Positions 53,501 through 63,245 of a stretch of 64,000 nt of DNA are shown piece by piece. The notes under the pieces are model-generated. The model made no database searches and had not been told where the DNA came from. It saw only the letters and a program-made list of their open reading frames with translations. Every line of letters begins with the position of its first letter. Position 1 is the first letter of the stretch. A program made the position numbers and the translations under genes. Source of the DNA: Stappia sp. ES.058. Lineage in GTDB: Bacteria > Pseudomonadota > Alphaproteobacteria > Rhizobiales > Stappiaceae. The stretch is from assembly GCF_900105595.1 (NCBI RefSeq), contig NZ_LT629784.1, positions 558,001 to 622,000 on the forward strand, in the 5' to 3' direction.

Positions 53501-54433
53501 GTGCAAATCTATCTGCCCATCGCCGAGTTGCCCGTCAACATGTTCATGTTGTTCGGTATGGGAGGGGCCGTCGGCTTTCTGTCGGGCTTGTTCGGCATTG
53601 GCGGCGGCTTTTTGCTCACCCCCTTGCTGATTTTCTCAGGCATCCCGCCAGCGGTTTCCGTCGCGACGGTGACGACACAGGTCGTTGCGTCGTCCGCGTC
53701 GGGTGTGGTCGCCTATTGGCGACGCAAGATGATCGATTTCAAGCTTGCGGGAATGCTGCTGGTCGGCGGTGTTGCCGGTTCGGCAATCGGCGTCTGGCTG
53801 TTTGACCTCTTGCGCGCGCTCGGCCAGCTCGATCTGGTGATCTCGCTGTCCTATGTGACGTTCCTGAGCGCGATCGGCGGGCTGATGCTGTTTGAATCGA
53901 TCCGCGCGATGGCGCGACGCAAGAGCGGCGCGCGCGTTGCCACCCGCCGGCCCGGCCGTCACAACTGGGTGCACGGGCTGCCGTTCAAGATGCGGTTCCG
54001 CCAGTCGCGTCTTTATGTCAGCGTGATCCCGATCGTCGTGCTCGGCGCGGTGATCGGCTTTCTCGGCAGTATCCTCGGCATCGGCGGCGGCTTCATGATG
54101 GTGCCGGCGCTGATTTATCTGCTGCGCGTGCCGACCAATATCGTGATCGGAACATCGCTGCTGCAGATCCTTTTCACCATGGCGGCGGCGACGTTTCTGC
54201 ACGCGATGTCGACCCAGTCCGTCGACATCGTTCTGGCGTTGGCCCTGATGATCGGCGGCGTGATCGGCGCCCAGTTCGGTGCGCGCATGGGCCAGAAACT
54301 GCGCGGCGACCAGTTGCGGCTGCTGCTTGCGCTTCTCGTGCTGTCGGTGGGCGTGCGCTTCGCCGTCAACCTCGTGCTTCAGCCTGACGAGATCTTCTCT
54401 GTTTCCGTCGCGATCGCGGAGGTGCTGCGATGA
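53501..54433 (+). CDS. Sulfite exporter TauE/SafE family membrane protein
   Basis: 310 residues, seven to eight helices with the internal repeat of the family: GAVGFLSGLFGIGGGFLLTPLLIF near the start and AVIGFLGSILGIGGGFMMVPALIYL in the second half. The family moves organic sulfonates or sulfite/thiosulfate across the inner membrane. GTG at 53501 begins QIYLPIAELPVN, the typical start. Its stop overlaps the next ATG (ATGA), so the two proteins are probably made together. Confidence 0.87.
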   Translation: MQIYLPIAELPVNMFMLFGMGGAVGFLSGLFGIGGGFLLTPLLIFSGIPPAVSVATVTTQVVASSASGVVAYWRRKMIDFKLAGMLLVGGVAGSAIGVWLFDLLRALGQLDLVISLSYVTFLSAIGGLMLFESIRAMARRKSGARVATRRPGRHNWVHGLPFKMRFRQSRLYVSVIPIVVLGAVIGFLGSILGIGGGFMMVPALIYLLRVPTNIVIGTSLLQILFTMAAATFLHAMSTQSVDIVLALALMIGGVIGAQFGARMGQKLRGDQLRLLLALLVLSVGVRFAVNLVLQPDEIFSVSVAIAEVLR

Positions 54434-55221
54434 GATGGAAGGCACTTTGCACGGTCTTGCTCCTCGGCCTTGCGCTGCCGTTCGCCGTGGCCGTGGTGGC
54501 TCCCGCGCGCGCGGAAAACCTGATCTCCGCCTTGTCCTCCGACCGGGTGAACATCGAATCCAACTTCACCGGTACGCGCATCGTCGTGTTCGGCGAAATC
54601 TCCCGGGATGCGCTGACCGTTGCCCGTCCGGATCCTTATGACCTCGCAGTCGTGGTCTCCGGGCCGGAGCAGCAGGTCACCACCCGGCGCAAGGGCCGTT
54701 TCATGGGTATCTGGGTGAACCGGGATTCCGAGACCTTCGAGAACGTGCCGAGTTTTCTGGCTGTGCACACCACCCGCGCGCCGTATGAAATGGCTTCGCG
54801 CACGGTGCTGGAGCGACACCGCATCGGCCTGAACAATCTCAATCTGCCGATCGCGGTCGCCTCCGACGTTCCCATCGGCGACCGTGACAATTTCCGGGCC
54901 GCATTCCTGCGCCTTCGAATTCAAAGCGGTCTCTATCAGGAAGAGACGGAAAGCATCGAGTTCCTGAGTGATTCGCTGTTTCGGACGTCGGTTTCCCTGC
55001 CCGCCAATGTGCCGGTGGGCGAATACACGGTGTCCACCTATCTGCTGCGTGGCGGGGCGCTGCTTGCCCAGGCCGAAGAACGGCTGACCATCGCCAAGTC
55101 CGGTTTCGAGCAATTCACCTACAGGCTGGCCTATCAGAATTCCGCCCTTTATGGCCTTCTGGCCGTTGCTCTGGCGATTTTCACGGGCTGGCTGGCCGGA
55201 GTGATCTTCCGCCGCGATTGA
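54430..55221 (+). CDS. TIGR02186 family membrane-anchored periplasmic protein
   Basis: 263 residues: an N-terminal signal peptide (VLLLGLALPFAVAVVAPARA), a beta-rich periplasmic domain (about 30-225) and a C-terminal anchor (ALYGLLAVALAIFTGWLAGVIF). This is the family usually found beside TauE/SafE exporters in Alphaproteobacteria, of unknown function. The overlap of four bases with the exporter gene fits a partner protein. Confidence 0.88.
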   Translation: MRWKALCTVLLLGLALPFAVAVVAPARAENLISALSSDRVNIESNFTGTRIVVFGEISRDALTVARPDPYDLAVVVSGPEQQVTTRRKGRFMGIWVNRDSETFENVPSFLAVHTTRAPYEMASRTVLERHRIGLNNLNLPIAVASDVPIGDRDNFRAAFLRLRIQSGLYQEETESIEFLSDSLFRTSVSLPANVPVGEYTVSTYLLRGGALLAQAEERLTIAKSGFEQFTYRLAYQNSALYGLLAVALAIFTGWLAGVIFRRD

Positions 55222-55267
55222 GACGTAGATTTGACAAGGACAACCAGGCCAAGTCAGGGTCGTTGCT

Positions 55268-55765
55268 GTGACCTTTGAACCCGCAGATCCAGTCGGCCCC
55301 GACCATCGTTCACCGCGTTTTTCACGTGAGCTTGGGTATGCCGGCCTTATTCCGTTCATTGCCGGTGCGGTCTGCCTGACGGCGGCCGCGTTCCGCTTCG
55401 TGGAAGCCAAGGACCTCCCGGCCTTCGCGGCCATGGCGCTTGTCGTCTATGGCGCGGTGATCCTGTCATTTCTCGGTGGCGTGCGATGGGGCATTGCGGT
55501 CGCCACAGCCCGCGCCGACGCCCGCGTCTTCGTCTGGTCGGTCGCGCCTTCACTCGGCGGATGGTGTGCGGCGCTTCTTCCGCCAAGCTGGGGCCTGCTG
55601 GTGCTTGCCTGCGGGTTCCTGCTGCAAGGCGGCTGGGACCTGTACGCCGGCGAAAGCGGCACGCTGCCCCAATGGTATGTGACCCTGCGCCGTCGGCTGA
55701 CCGTGATCGTTGTCGCGAGCCTTCTCGTCTCGGCGGCAAGCCTGCTCATTCTTCTCAGGTTCTGA
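55268..55765 (+). CDS. DUF3429 family membrane protein
   Basis: 165 residues with four or five helices. Blocks such as LIPFIAGAV, YGAVILSFLGGVRWG, SVAPSLGGWCAALLP and GFLLQGGWDLYAG define DUF3429. The function is unknown. GTG at 55268 is the start. It is the last rightward gene before the repair cluster. Confidence 0.85.
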   Translation: MTFEPADPVGPDHRSPRFSRELGYAGLIPFIAGAVCLTAAAFRFVEAKDLPAFAAMALVVYGAVILSFLGGVRWGIAVATARADARVFVWSVAPSLGGWCAALLPPSWGLLVLACGFLLQGGWDLYAGESGTLPQWYVTLRRRLTVIVVASLLVSAASLLILLRF

Positions 55766-55792
55766 AGGGCTGCGGCGGGTGGTCGGCTGCAA

Positions 55793-56518
55793 TCAGTCCG
55801 CGACGAGGCGGCTCGCCGTGAAGGGGTAGAGACGGCCTTCTCCGAGCATGAACACCGAGAAGCTTCTGGGCGGAAACAGTCCCGACCAGGCTTCGTCCAG
55901 CACATTGAGGCCGCCGGTCAGAACGCCGAAAGCCGGAAGCACCAGACGGTGTCCGTCGGTCGCGAAACAGGGGCGCCGCACGCTGCGCCCGTAGCGGCGG
56001 ATGCGCGCCGCCGGATGCAGGTGGCCGCAGACCTCTCCAGGTGCCGCGTCCTCGGCCGGTTCGTGCCGGAAGGCGAGGCCGGCGAGCCGGACCTCTTCCA
56101 TCGTCTCGCCGCACAGCGAAACCGGTGCGACCGGATCGTGATTTCCGGTGATCCAGATCCATTCGCGTCCGAGCTGCAGCGTCGTCAGCATCGCCCGGTA
56201 CGTGGCCGGCAGCCGGTCGGAGCCGTTGGCATCGTGAAAGCTGTCACCCAATGCGATCACGCGGCTCGGGTCGAAGGCGTCGATCGCGCCGGCAAGCTTT
56301 TCCAGCGTCGCGGCGGTGTCATAGGGCGGCAGCATGACGCCGCGACGGGCGTAGCTGGAGCCTTTCTCGAAATGCAGGTCGGAGACGATCAGCGTGTCCT
56401 CGTCCGGCCACCACAGCGCACCGCTGTCGTGGAGACCGACAAGCTCGCCGGCAAGCGAGATGTCGTGGCACACGGGCGCAAAGCGCCGTGCCGGTTGCTG
56501 CGCGGTAAAGGGACTCAC
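55793..56518 (-). CDS. pdeM: Ligase-associated DNA damage response endonuclease PdeM
   Basis: 241 residues. Metallophosphoesterase motifs are in order: DTLIVSDLHFEKG, ALGDSFHDANG, WITGNHD and VCGHLHPAAR. PdeM works with the DEXH helicase, exonuclease and DNA ligase that surround it in a conserved DNA damage response cluster. The GTG start (56518) overlaps the helicase TGA (GTGA), so the two are translated together. Confidence 0.93.
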   Translation of the reverse strand: MSPFTAQQPARRFAPVCHDISLAGELVGLHDSGALWWPDEDTLIVSDLHFEKGSSYARRGVMLPPYDTAATLEKLAGAIDAFDPSRVIALGDSFHDANGSDRLPATYRAMLTTLQLGREWIWITGNHDPVAPVSLCGETMEEVRLAGLAFRHEPAEDAAPGEVCGHLHPAARIRRYGRSVRRPCFATDGHRLVLPAFGVLTGGLNVLDEAWSGLFPPRSFSVFMLGEGRLYPFTASRLVAD

Positions 56519-59034
56519 CCCATTGCCTCCCTGACAAGATCGTCGGCGGCCTCGCTCAGCAAGGTTTCCTGCGCGGCGCCGATCACGGGCTCCTTGCCGA
56601 TTTCCAGCATCACCGGAACGGCGAGCGGGGACACCCGATCAAGCGCAGTATGCGCGATTCGGCCCTGAATTCGGCGCAGAAGTTCGCCCAATCTGGAGAT
56701 ATCCAGAAGTCCTTGCGCCGCATCCTGCCAGGTTGCGTCCAAAAGGATGTGATCCGGCTCGTGCCGGCGCAGCACGTCGTAGATCAGGTCGGCGGAAACG
56801 GTGACCTGCCGGCCGCTCTTCTCCTTGCCCGGATGCCGGCGCTCGATCAGTCCTGCGATGACCGCGCAGGTGCGGAAGGTGCGTTTCATCAGGCTCGATT
56901 CCGCCAGCCAGGCATCGAGATCGTCGCCGAGCATGTCCTCGTCGAACAGGGCATCGAGCGACAGGTCGCCGCTTTTGATCATGGTGCCGAGATCCGACAG
57001 GCCCCACACGGCCAGCGCATAGTCGTTGGCGACGAAGCCGAGCGGGCGCGCGCCGGCGCGCTCCAGCCGCCGGGTGAGCAGCATGCCGAGCGTTTGATGC
57101 GCCAGCCGCCCGTCGAAGGGGTAGCAGACGAGATAATGCGTGTTGGCGCGCGGGAAGGTTTCCACCAGCAGGCCGTCGGCCTTTGGAAGCGCGGAATGGA
57201 GCCGCTGAAGCTCCAGCCAGTCGCGCACCTGTCCGGGCAGCCGGGACCAGCTCTGCGGATCGGCGAGCATCGCCCTGACGCTGGCCGCCAGATAGGTCGA
57301 CAGCGGAAACTTGCCGCCCTGATAGGAGGGGACCTTTGGCGCCTGGGCGCGGGCGCGCGAAACGTAGACCTCGTTCTCGCGGATCGCCTCGAACCGCAGG
57401 ATCTCGCCGGCGAAGAGAAACGTGTCGCCGGGGATGAGCTGGTCGACGAACCATTCCTCGATCTCGCCGAGCATGCGCCCGCCGCGCCCGATCGGCGCGC
57501 GTCGTCCTTCGGCCTTGGAGCGCACCAGCCGCACCTTCAGCATTGGCGCCTCGACGATGGTGCCGACGTTCAGCCGGTACTGTTGGGCGAAGGAGGGGTG
57601 GGCGAGGCGCAGCCGTCCGTCGCCGTTGTCCTTCAGCCGGGCGTAGCGCTCATAGGTGCGCAGCGCATAACCGCCAGTCGCCACGAAGGCGACGGTGCGG
57701 TCGAAATCGTGCCGGGTGAGGCCGCGATAGGGTTCCGCCGTACGGATCTCCCGAAACAGCGTATCGGGGGAGAACGGCCCCGCGCAGGCGACGCCCAGAA
57801 TGTGCTGGGCGAGCACGTCGAGCGCGCCGGTGCGCAGGGGCGGGGTGTCCTGTTCGCCGGCGCGCGAGGCGGCAAGCGCTGCCTGGCACTCCATCACCTC
57901 GAAGCGGTTGGCCGGCACCAGGATGGCGCGCGACGGCTCGTCCATGCGGTGGTTGGAGCGGCCGATGCGCTGCGCAAGACGGCTTGCGCCCTTGGGCGCG
58001 CCGACATTCACCACGAGATCGACATCGCCCCAGTCGATGCCGAGATCGAGCGAGGAGGTGCAAACGATGGCGCGAAGCGTGCCCGCCGCCATTGCCGCCT
58101 CCACCTTGCGCCGCTGGCCGACGTCGAGCGAGCCGTGGTGCAGGGCAATCGGCAGATTGTCGTCGTTGACGTGCCACAGCGCCTGAAACAAGGCTTCGGC
58201 CTGTGAGCGCGTGTTGACGAAGACGAGGCTGGTGCTGTGCTTCTTGATGATCTCGTAGATGTCCGGCACGGCGTGGCGGGCGGAATGGCCGGACCACGGC
58301 AGCCGCTCGTCGGTGTCGAGAATGGTGATGTCGGGCGCGGCCCCGCCCGAGACCGTCACGAGATCGGCAAGCGTCCGCGTTTCCGCGTCGGTCTGCTCGA
58401 CCAGATACGCGCGCAGGTCGTCGGGCTCTGCGACCGTCGCCGACAGGCCGATGGTGCGAAGCTTCGGCGACAGCCGGCGCAGCGCCGCAAGTCCGAGCGA
58501 AAGCAGGTCGCCGCGCTTGGAGGTGACGAGCGCATGCAGTTCGTCCAGGATGACGGTCTTCACATCCGACAGCATCTCGCGGCCCTGCGCGTCGGACAGG
58601 AGCAGCGCGACCTGCTCCGGCGTCGTCAGCAGGATGTCGGGCGGGATCTTCTTTTGCCGCTGGCGCTTGTGGGAGGGCGTGTCGCCGGTGCGCGTCTCGA
58701 TGCGGATGTCGAGGCCGATGCCTGCAACCGGCGCTTCGAGATTGCGGGCGATGTCGACGGCGAGCGCCTTGAGCGGCGAGATGTAGAGCGTGTGCACCCC
58801 GCGCCGGACGTTCGCGGAGCCGGGTTTCGCGCGCGGGCGTTCCGCGAGCTCCGTCAGGCTCGGCAGGAAGCCGGCCAGCGTCTTGCCGGCGCCGGTCGGC
58901 GCGATGAGGAGCGCCGAACGCCCGCCCCGTGCCGTTTCCAGCAGGTCGAGCTGGTGCGCACGCGCCTGCCAGCCCCGGCTTTCGAACCAGCGCTGGAAGT
59001 CGGCGGGAAGAAGGGGCGGGCCGGCGGCATCCAT
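56515..59034 (-). CDS. Ligase-associated DNA damage response DEXH box helicase
   Basis: 839-residue Lhr-like SF2 helicase. Motif I is LLIAPTGAGKTLAGF, motif II VILDELHAL, motif III SATV, motif IV LVFVNTRSQAE, and motif VI QRIGRSNH. The C-terminal half holds the winged-helix and Lhr-type domains. It is thought to separate strands for the repair ligase and nucleases. The first Met of the family alignment is at 59034; a GTG at 59043 is also possible. It diverges from the exonuclease gene, 97 bases away. Confidence 0.93.
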   Translation of the reverse strand: MDAAGPPLLPADFQRWFESRGWQARAHQLDLLETARGGRSALLIAPTGAGKTLAGFLPSLTELAERPRAKPGSANVRRGVHTLYISPLKALAVDIARNLEAPVAGIGLDIRIETRTGDTPSHKRQRQKKIPPDILLTTPEQVALLLSDAQGREMLSDVKTVILDELHALVTSKRGDLLSLGLAALRRLSPKLRTIGLSATVAEPDDLRAYLVEQTDAETRTLADLVTVSGGAAPDITILDTDERLPWSGHSARHAVPDIYEIIKKHSTSLVFVNTRSQAEALFQALWHVNDDNLPIALHHGSLDVGQRRKVEAAMAAGTLRAIVCTSSLDLGIDWGDVDLVVNVGAPKGASRLAQRIGRSNHRMDEPSRAILVPANRFEVMECQAALAASRAGEQDTPPLRTGALDVLAQHILGVACAGPFSPDTLFREIRTAEPYRGLTRHDFDRTVAFVATGGYALRTYERYARLKDNGDGRLRLAHPSFAQQYRLNVGTIVEAPMLKVRLVRSKAEGRRAPIGRGGRMLGEIEEWFVDQLIPGDTFLFAGEILRFEAIRENEVYVSRARAQAPKVPSYQGGKFPLSTYLAASVRAMLADPQSWSRLPGQVRDWLELQRLHSALPKADGLLVETFPRANTHYLVCYPFDGRLAHQTLGMLLTRRLERAGARPLGFVANDYALAVWGLSDLGTMIKSGDLSLDALFDEDMLGDDLDAWLAESSLMKRTFRTCAVIAGLIERRHPGKEKSGRQVTVSADLIYDVLRRHEPDHILLDATWQDAAQGLLDISRLGELLRRIQGRIAHTALDRVSPLAVPVMLEIGKEPVIGAAQETLLSEAADDLVREAMG

Positions 59035-59131
59035 CGCGCTCACAGATAGAGGCTTGCCGACCTCGCGTCGAGCGGCGCGCGCCACGCGTCGTCCATTCCA
59101 ATTCGTCGGGGGCGACCCTACATTGCCGATC

Positions 59132-60229
59132 ATGACCCTTGGCGCCGATCTGCTCGCCCTCACCGATGCGGGGCTTTATTGCCCGCAAGGCGGTTTCCAC
59201 ATCGACCCGACGCGCCCCGTCGAGCGCGCGTTGATCACCCATGGCCACGCCGATCACGCGCGCGCCGGACACGGCGCCGTGCTCGCCTCGGACGAAACGC
59301 TGAAAATCATGGCCGTGCGCTACGGGGAAGGCTTCACCGGAACCCGCCAAAGCGCCGAACCGGGCAAAACGCTGAAGATCGGTGGTGTGCTTGTGTCGTT
59401 TCATCCGGCCGGCCATGTGCTCGGCTCCATGCAGATCCGGCTTGAGGGGCAGGGGACGCGCGTTGTCGTTTCGGGCGATTACAAGCGCCAGGCGGATTTG
59501 ACCTGCGCGCCGTTCGAGCCGGTGGCCTGCGACGTCTTCATCACCGAGGCGACCTTCGGCCTGCCGGTGTTTCGTCATCCGCCGGCGAGGGCCGAGATTG
59601 CAAAGCTCATGGCCTCGATGCAGACCTTTCCCGACCGCACGCATCTTGTCGGCGCCTATGCGCTTGGAAAGGCGCAGCGGGTGATTGCGGAACTGCGCGC
59701 CGCCGGATACGACCGCACGATCTATCTGCACGGCGCGCTGGAAAAGCTCTGCCGTCTCTATGAGGCCGAAGGGGTCGATCTCGGCACGCTGGAAACGGTC
59801 GGGCGACGCTCGAAGGAGCTTGCCGGCGAGATCGTTCTGTGCCCGCCGGGGCAATTGGCCGACCGCTGGGCCCGTCGCTTCGGTGACCCGGTGACCGCGA
59901 TTGCCAGCGGCTGGGTCCGGGTCAGGGCGCGGGCACGCCAGCGCGGGGCGGAGCTGCCGCTGGTGATCTCCGATCATGCGGACTGGGACGATCTGCGCGC
60001 CACGATCCGCGAGACGGGCGCGGGCGAGGTCTGGGTGACGCATGGCGCGGAAGAGGCGCTGGTGCACTGGTGCCGTGGAGAGGGGCTGGCGGCAAGGCCG
60101 TTGAATCTCATCGGCTACGGCGACGATGGCGAGGCGGAACAGGATCTCCAATCCGGCTCGCCCGATGGGACATCCGCAGGGCGGACGGCTGAAACTGAAA
60201 CGATGGCGGGGAAGGCTGCAGGAGGCTGA
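59132..60229 (+). CDS. Ligase-associated DNA damage response exonuclease
   Basis: 365-residue metallo-beta-lactamase/beta-CASP-type nuclease. The zinc motif THGHADHARAGH is near residue 41, followed by SFHPAGHVLGSMQIR, VVSGDYKRQAD and the C-terminal ISDHADWDDLRATI. It belongs to the cluster with PdeM, the helicase and the ligase and processes damaged DNA ends. The last 30 residues (GSPDGTSAGRTAETET) are disordered. Confidence 0.92.
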   Translation: MTLGADLLALTDAGLYCPQGGFHIDPTRPVERALITHGHADHARAGHGAVLASDETLKIMAVRYGEGFTGTRQSAEPGKTLKIGGVLVSFHPAGHVLGSMQIRLEGQGTRVVVSGDYKRQADLTCAPFEPVACDVFITEATFGLPVFRHPPARAEIAKLMASMQTFPDRTHLVGAYALGKAQRVIAELRAAGYDRTIYLHGALEKLCRLYEAEGVDLGTLETVGRRSKELAGEIVLCPPGQLADRWARRFGDPVTAIASGWVRVRARARQRGAELPLVISDHADWDDLRATIRETGAGEVWVTHGAEEALVHWCRGEGLAARPLNLIGYGDDGEAEQDLQSGSPDGTSAGRTAETETMAGKAAGG

Positions 60230-60230
60230 C

Positions 60231-60662
60231 ATGACACAGGACAATGGTGCGGAACGGGACGAAGACTCCGACGTTGCGAGGGAAACGGAGCTGGAGCCGG
60301 CGGTTCTCGACCTCTTCGACGACTATCGCGCGGCGTTCGACGATTTCGATGCGGATGCGGTCGCCGACTGTTTCGCCTATCCGAACGTCATCTGGCAGTT
60401 CGGCAAGGGCAATGTCTTCGCCGACGACGAGGAACTGCTGGAAAACATCGAGAAACTCCTGGCCGCGCTCGACAAGGAGGGCGTTGTCGCCTCCGACTAC
60501 GAGATCGTGGCCGGCTATATCGGCGGCGATACCGCAGTGGCGACCTTGAGCTGGGTCCAGTCGGACGCCCAGGGCGAGGCGGTCTTCGAGTTCACCTGCC
60601 ATTATCATCTGCTTTTCGACGGCGACACATGGCGGATTGCGATGATCGTCAACGAACCGTGA
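60231..60662 (+). CDS. NTF2-like (SnoaL-fold) protein inside the ligase cluster
   Basis: 143 residues starting ATG at 60231, one base after the exonuclease stop, preceded by AGGAGG. After an acidic 20-residue tail come FDDYRAAFDDFDADAVADCFAYPNVI, then YIGGDTAVATLSWVQ, FEFTCHYHLLFDGDTWRIAMI, the cone-shaped NTF2-like fold. No catalytic residues can be assigned. Its place between exonuclease and ligase, with tight spacing on both sides (1 and 16 bases), suggests a role with the repair genes. Confidence 0.75.
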   Translation: MTQDNGAERDEDSDVARETELEPAVLDLFDDYRAAFDDFDADAVADCFAYPNVIWQFGKGNVFADDEELLENIEKLLAALDKEGVVASDYEIVAGYIGGDTAVATLSWVQSDAQGEAVFEFTCHYHLLFDGDTWRIAMIVNEP

Positions 60663-60678
60663 TCCGCATGGGCCGTTG

Positions 60679-62364
60679 ATGATCCGTTTCGCCCGTCTTC
60701 TGGACCGCCTGTCGTTCGAGCCGCGCCGCAGCGCCAAGCTCGCGCTGATGCGCGAGCATTTCGTCGAGACGCCCGATCCGGAACGCGGGCTTGCGCTGGC
60801 CGCGCTCACCGGCGGACTGTCGTTTCGCCATGCCAAGCCGGCGATGTTGCGCGCGCTTGTTTCCGAACGCGTCGATCCGCATCTCTTCGCGCTGTCCTAT
60901 GATTTCGTCGGCGATCTGTCGGAGACCATCGCGCTGATCTGGCCGGGCGAGACGGCAGACGATGCCGCGCCGCCGGCTCTGGAAGAGGTTGTGGCAAAGC
61001 TCGAGGGGGCAAGGCGCGGCGACGTTCCGGCGCTCATTGCCGGCTGGCTCGATGCGCTGGACGAGACCGGGCGCTGGGCGCTTTTGAAGCTGGTGACGGG
61101 CGGATTGCGCGTCGGTGTATCGGCTCGGCTTGCCAAGACGGCGGTTGCCGGTCTCGGCCCGCTAGAGCCGGATGATATCGAGGAGGTCTGGCACGGGCTT
61201 GATCCGCCCTATGAAGCGCTCTTCGCCTGGGCGCTGGGGACCGGCGCACGCCCGCGCTCCGACGATCCGGTGCCCTTTCGTCCGCCGATGCTGGCGCATC
61301 CGGCGGAAGACCGCGATCTGGAGGCCTACACGCCGGAGACCTTCGCCGTGGAATGGAAATGGGACGGCATCCGCGTGCAGGCGGCGGCGGGTCGCGACGG
61401 AGAGGGCGCGTTGCGCCGGCGGCTTTACTCGCGCACCGGCGACGATCTCTCCGCCGCCTTTCCCGATCTCGTCGAGGCGCTCGATGTGGAGGCGGTGATC
61501 GACGGCGAATTGCTTGTGATCATCGATGGCGAGGTTCGCTCCTTCAACGCGTTGCAGCAGCGGCTCAACCGCAAGACCGTGACGGCGAAGCTGATGGCCT
61601 CTCACCCGGCGGCGATCCGCGCCTATGACCTGCTGTCGCTGGATGGCGAGGATCTGCGCGATCTTGCCTTTCGCGACAGGCGGGTGCGGCTGGAAGCGTT
61701 CGTCGCACGGCTCGCCTCGCCGCGCATCGACCTGTCGCCGCTTGTCGAGGCTGAAAATCTCGATGCACTGGCGAGAGCGCGCAATGCGCCGGAAACCCTG
61801 CATGCGGGCGCGGATGCGCAGGCCATCGAGGGGCTGATGCTGAAGCGCTGGGCGTCCGGTTATGTGCCCGGCCGCCCCAGAGGCGAGTGGTACAAATGGA
61901 AGCGCGACCCGCACCGGATCGATGCGGTGCTGATGTATGCGCAGCGCGGCCACGGCAAGCGCTCGTCGTTTTACTCCGACTACACCTTCGGGGTGTGGCG
62001 CGCGGCCGGCGACGGCGGGGAGGGAGACGAGGAGCTCGTGCCGGTCGGCAAGGCCTATTTCGGCTTCACCGACGACGAACTGGCGGAGATCGACCGTTTC
62101 GTGCGGCAGAACACCGTCAACCGCTTCGGTCCCGTGCGCGAGGTGCGCCATGATACGGACGTCGGGCTGGTGCTCGAGATCGCCTTCGAGGGGCTGAACC
62201 GCTCGACGCGGCACAAGTCCGGCGTGGCGATGCGCTTTCCCCGGGTGGCGCGGCTCAGGTTCGACAAGCCGCCGGCGGAGGCCGACCGCATCGAAGCGCT
62301 GGAAGCGCTGCTTCCGGCCGACGAGCGCGCGCCCGAAAAACCGAAAATCGCGGGCAGGGGATGA
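60679..62364 (+). CDS. Cisplatin damage response ATP-dependent DNA ligase
   Basis: 561 residues. An N-terminal DNA-binding-like domain (about 1-190) precedes the adenylation domain, whose nucleophilic Lys is in VEWKWDGIRVQ (about residue 230), with SRTGDDLSAAFPD (motif III region) and EGLMLKRW (motif V region, about 385) and an OB domain at the C-terminus (YKWKRDPHRIDAVLMY). It forms the phosphodiester bond in the damage response cluster. ATG at 60679 is preferred over TTG at 60676. Confidence 0.93.
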   Translation: MIRFARLLDRLSFEPRRSAKLALMREHFVETPDPERGLALAALTGGLSFRHAKPAMLRALVSERVDPHLFALSYDFVGDLSETIALIWPGETADDAAPPALEEVVAKLEGARRGDVPALIAGWLDALDETGRWALLKLVTGGLRVGVSARLAKTAVAGLGPLEPDDIEEVWHGLDPPYEALFAWALGTGARPRSDDPVPFRPPMLAHPAEDRDLEAYTPETFAVEWKWDGIRVQAAAGRDGEGALRRRLYSRTGDDLSAAFPDLVEALDVEAVIDGELLVIIDGEVRSFNALQQRLNRKTVTAKLMASHPAAIRAYDLLSLDGEDLRDLAFRDRRVRLEAFVARLASPRIDLSPLVEAENLDALARARNAPETLHAGADAQAIEGLMLKRWASGYVPGRPRGEWYKWKRDPHRIDAVLMYAQRGHGKRSSFYSDYTFGVWRAAGDGGEGDEELVPVGKAYFGFTDDELAEIDRFVRQNTVNRFGPVREVRHDTDVGLVLEIAFEGLNRSTRHKSGVAMRFPRVARLRFDKPPAEADRIEALEALLPADERAPEKPKIAGRG

Positions 62365-62485
62365 GATGGCCTTGCCAGGCCCCTTTGATGCTTTGATGCG
62401 GGCGCGCTTTCGTCGCAATCGCACTTGATCGCGCGCGGGTCCCGGCGCACGGTGCCGGACAACGCAATCAGCAACGAGCTCCCGC

Positions 62486-63106
62486 ATGCAGCGCATTATC
62501 GATTATTACTATACGCACGCCTCACCCTGGGCCTATCTCGGCCATGACGCGTTTTTGACACTTGCCGACAAGCGTGAATACGCCGTGCGGTTTCGTCCTG
62601 TTTCGCTGACCACGGTGTTCGCTGAAACCGGCGGGCTTCCGCTTGCCAAGCGCCATCCGGTGCGCCAGGCCTATCGTCTGGTGGAACTGCAGCGCTGGCG
62701 TGCCTATCGCAACATTCCGCTGACCCTGAAGCCCGCGCATTTTCCGGTGAACCCGGAACTCGCCGACCGCATCGCGCTGGCGATCGCGGTGGACGGCGGA
62801 CCGGTGGCGGCCTACTCGCTGGCCGTGTTCCAGGCGCTTTGGACGGATGAACTGGATATCGCACAGGAAAACGTGCATCGCGCAATCCTTGACCGGCTCG
62901 GGCTGAATGCTGACGCGACGCTCGCCCAGGCGGGTGAAAAGCCCATCATCGAACGCTACATGGCCAATCAGGCGGAGGCGATCGAAACCGGTGTCTTTGG
63001 GTCGCCGAGCTATGTGTTGAACGGCGAGGTGTTCTGGGGGCAGGACCGTCTCGACCTGCTGGATACGGCACTTGCCGACGGCCGCGCCCCCTTCGTCGCG
63101 CCGTAA
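62486..63106 (+). CDS. 2-hydroxychromene-2-carboxylate isomerase (DsbA-like fold)
   Basis: 206 residues with a thioredoxin-like fold and inserted helical domain as in HCCA isomerase and GST kappa. Key blocks are YYTHASPWAYLGHDAF with the Ser at the position of the glutathione-contacting residue, FRPVSLTTVFAETGGLPLAKRHP, and FGSPSYVLNGEVFWGQDRLDLL. HCCA isomerases act in naphthalene-type degradation; here no aromatic pathway is next to it, so the substrate may be different. Confidence 0.85.
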   Translation: MQRIIDYYYTHASPWAYLGHDAFLTLADKREYAVRFRPVSLTTVFAETGGLPLAKRHPVRQAYRLVELQRWRAYRNIPLTLKPAHFPVNPELADRIALAIAVDGGPVAAYSLAVFQALWTDELDIAQENVHRAILDRLGLNADATLAQAGEKPIIERYMANQAEAIETGVFGSPSYVLNGEVFWGQDRLDLLDTALADGRAPFVAP

Positions 63107-63245
63107 CGAAAATGCGCCGGTCTCCGGGGCGTCGTGCTTTTGCCACGACCGGTGTCGATACTTGGGCGCGGCCCTTGAGAATGCACCGGTCGTATGTTTT
63201 GTGCCGGCGCCCCGGCAAAACGCGGAACAGATGGAGACTATCGTG

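Noticed and set aside
56650..60244. Long frames on both strands opposite the helicase and exonuclease genes
   Set aside because: They overlap genes with full catalytic motif sets and have no recognisable features themselves.
62377..62400. Short direct repeat TTTGATGC before the isomerase gene
   Set aside because: Only two copies of seven to eight bases, too short to distinguish from chance.
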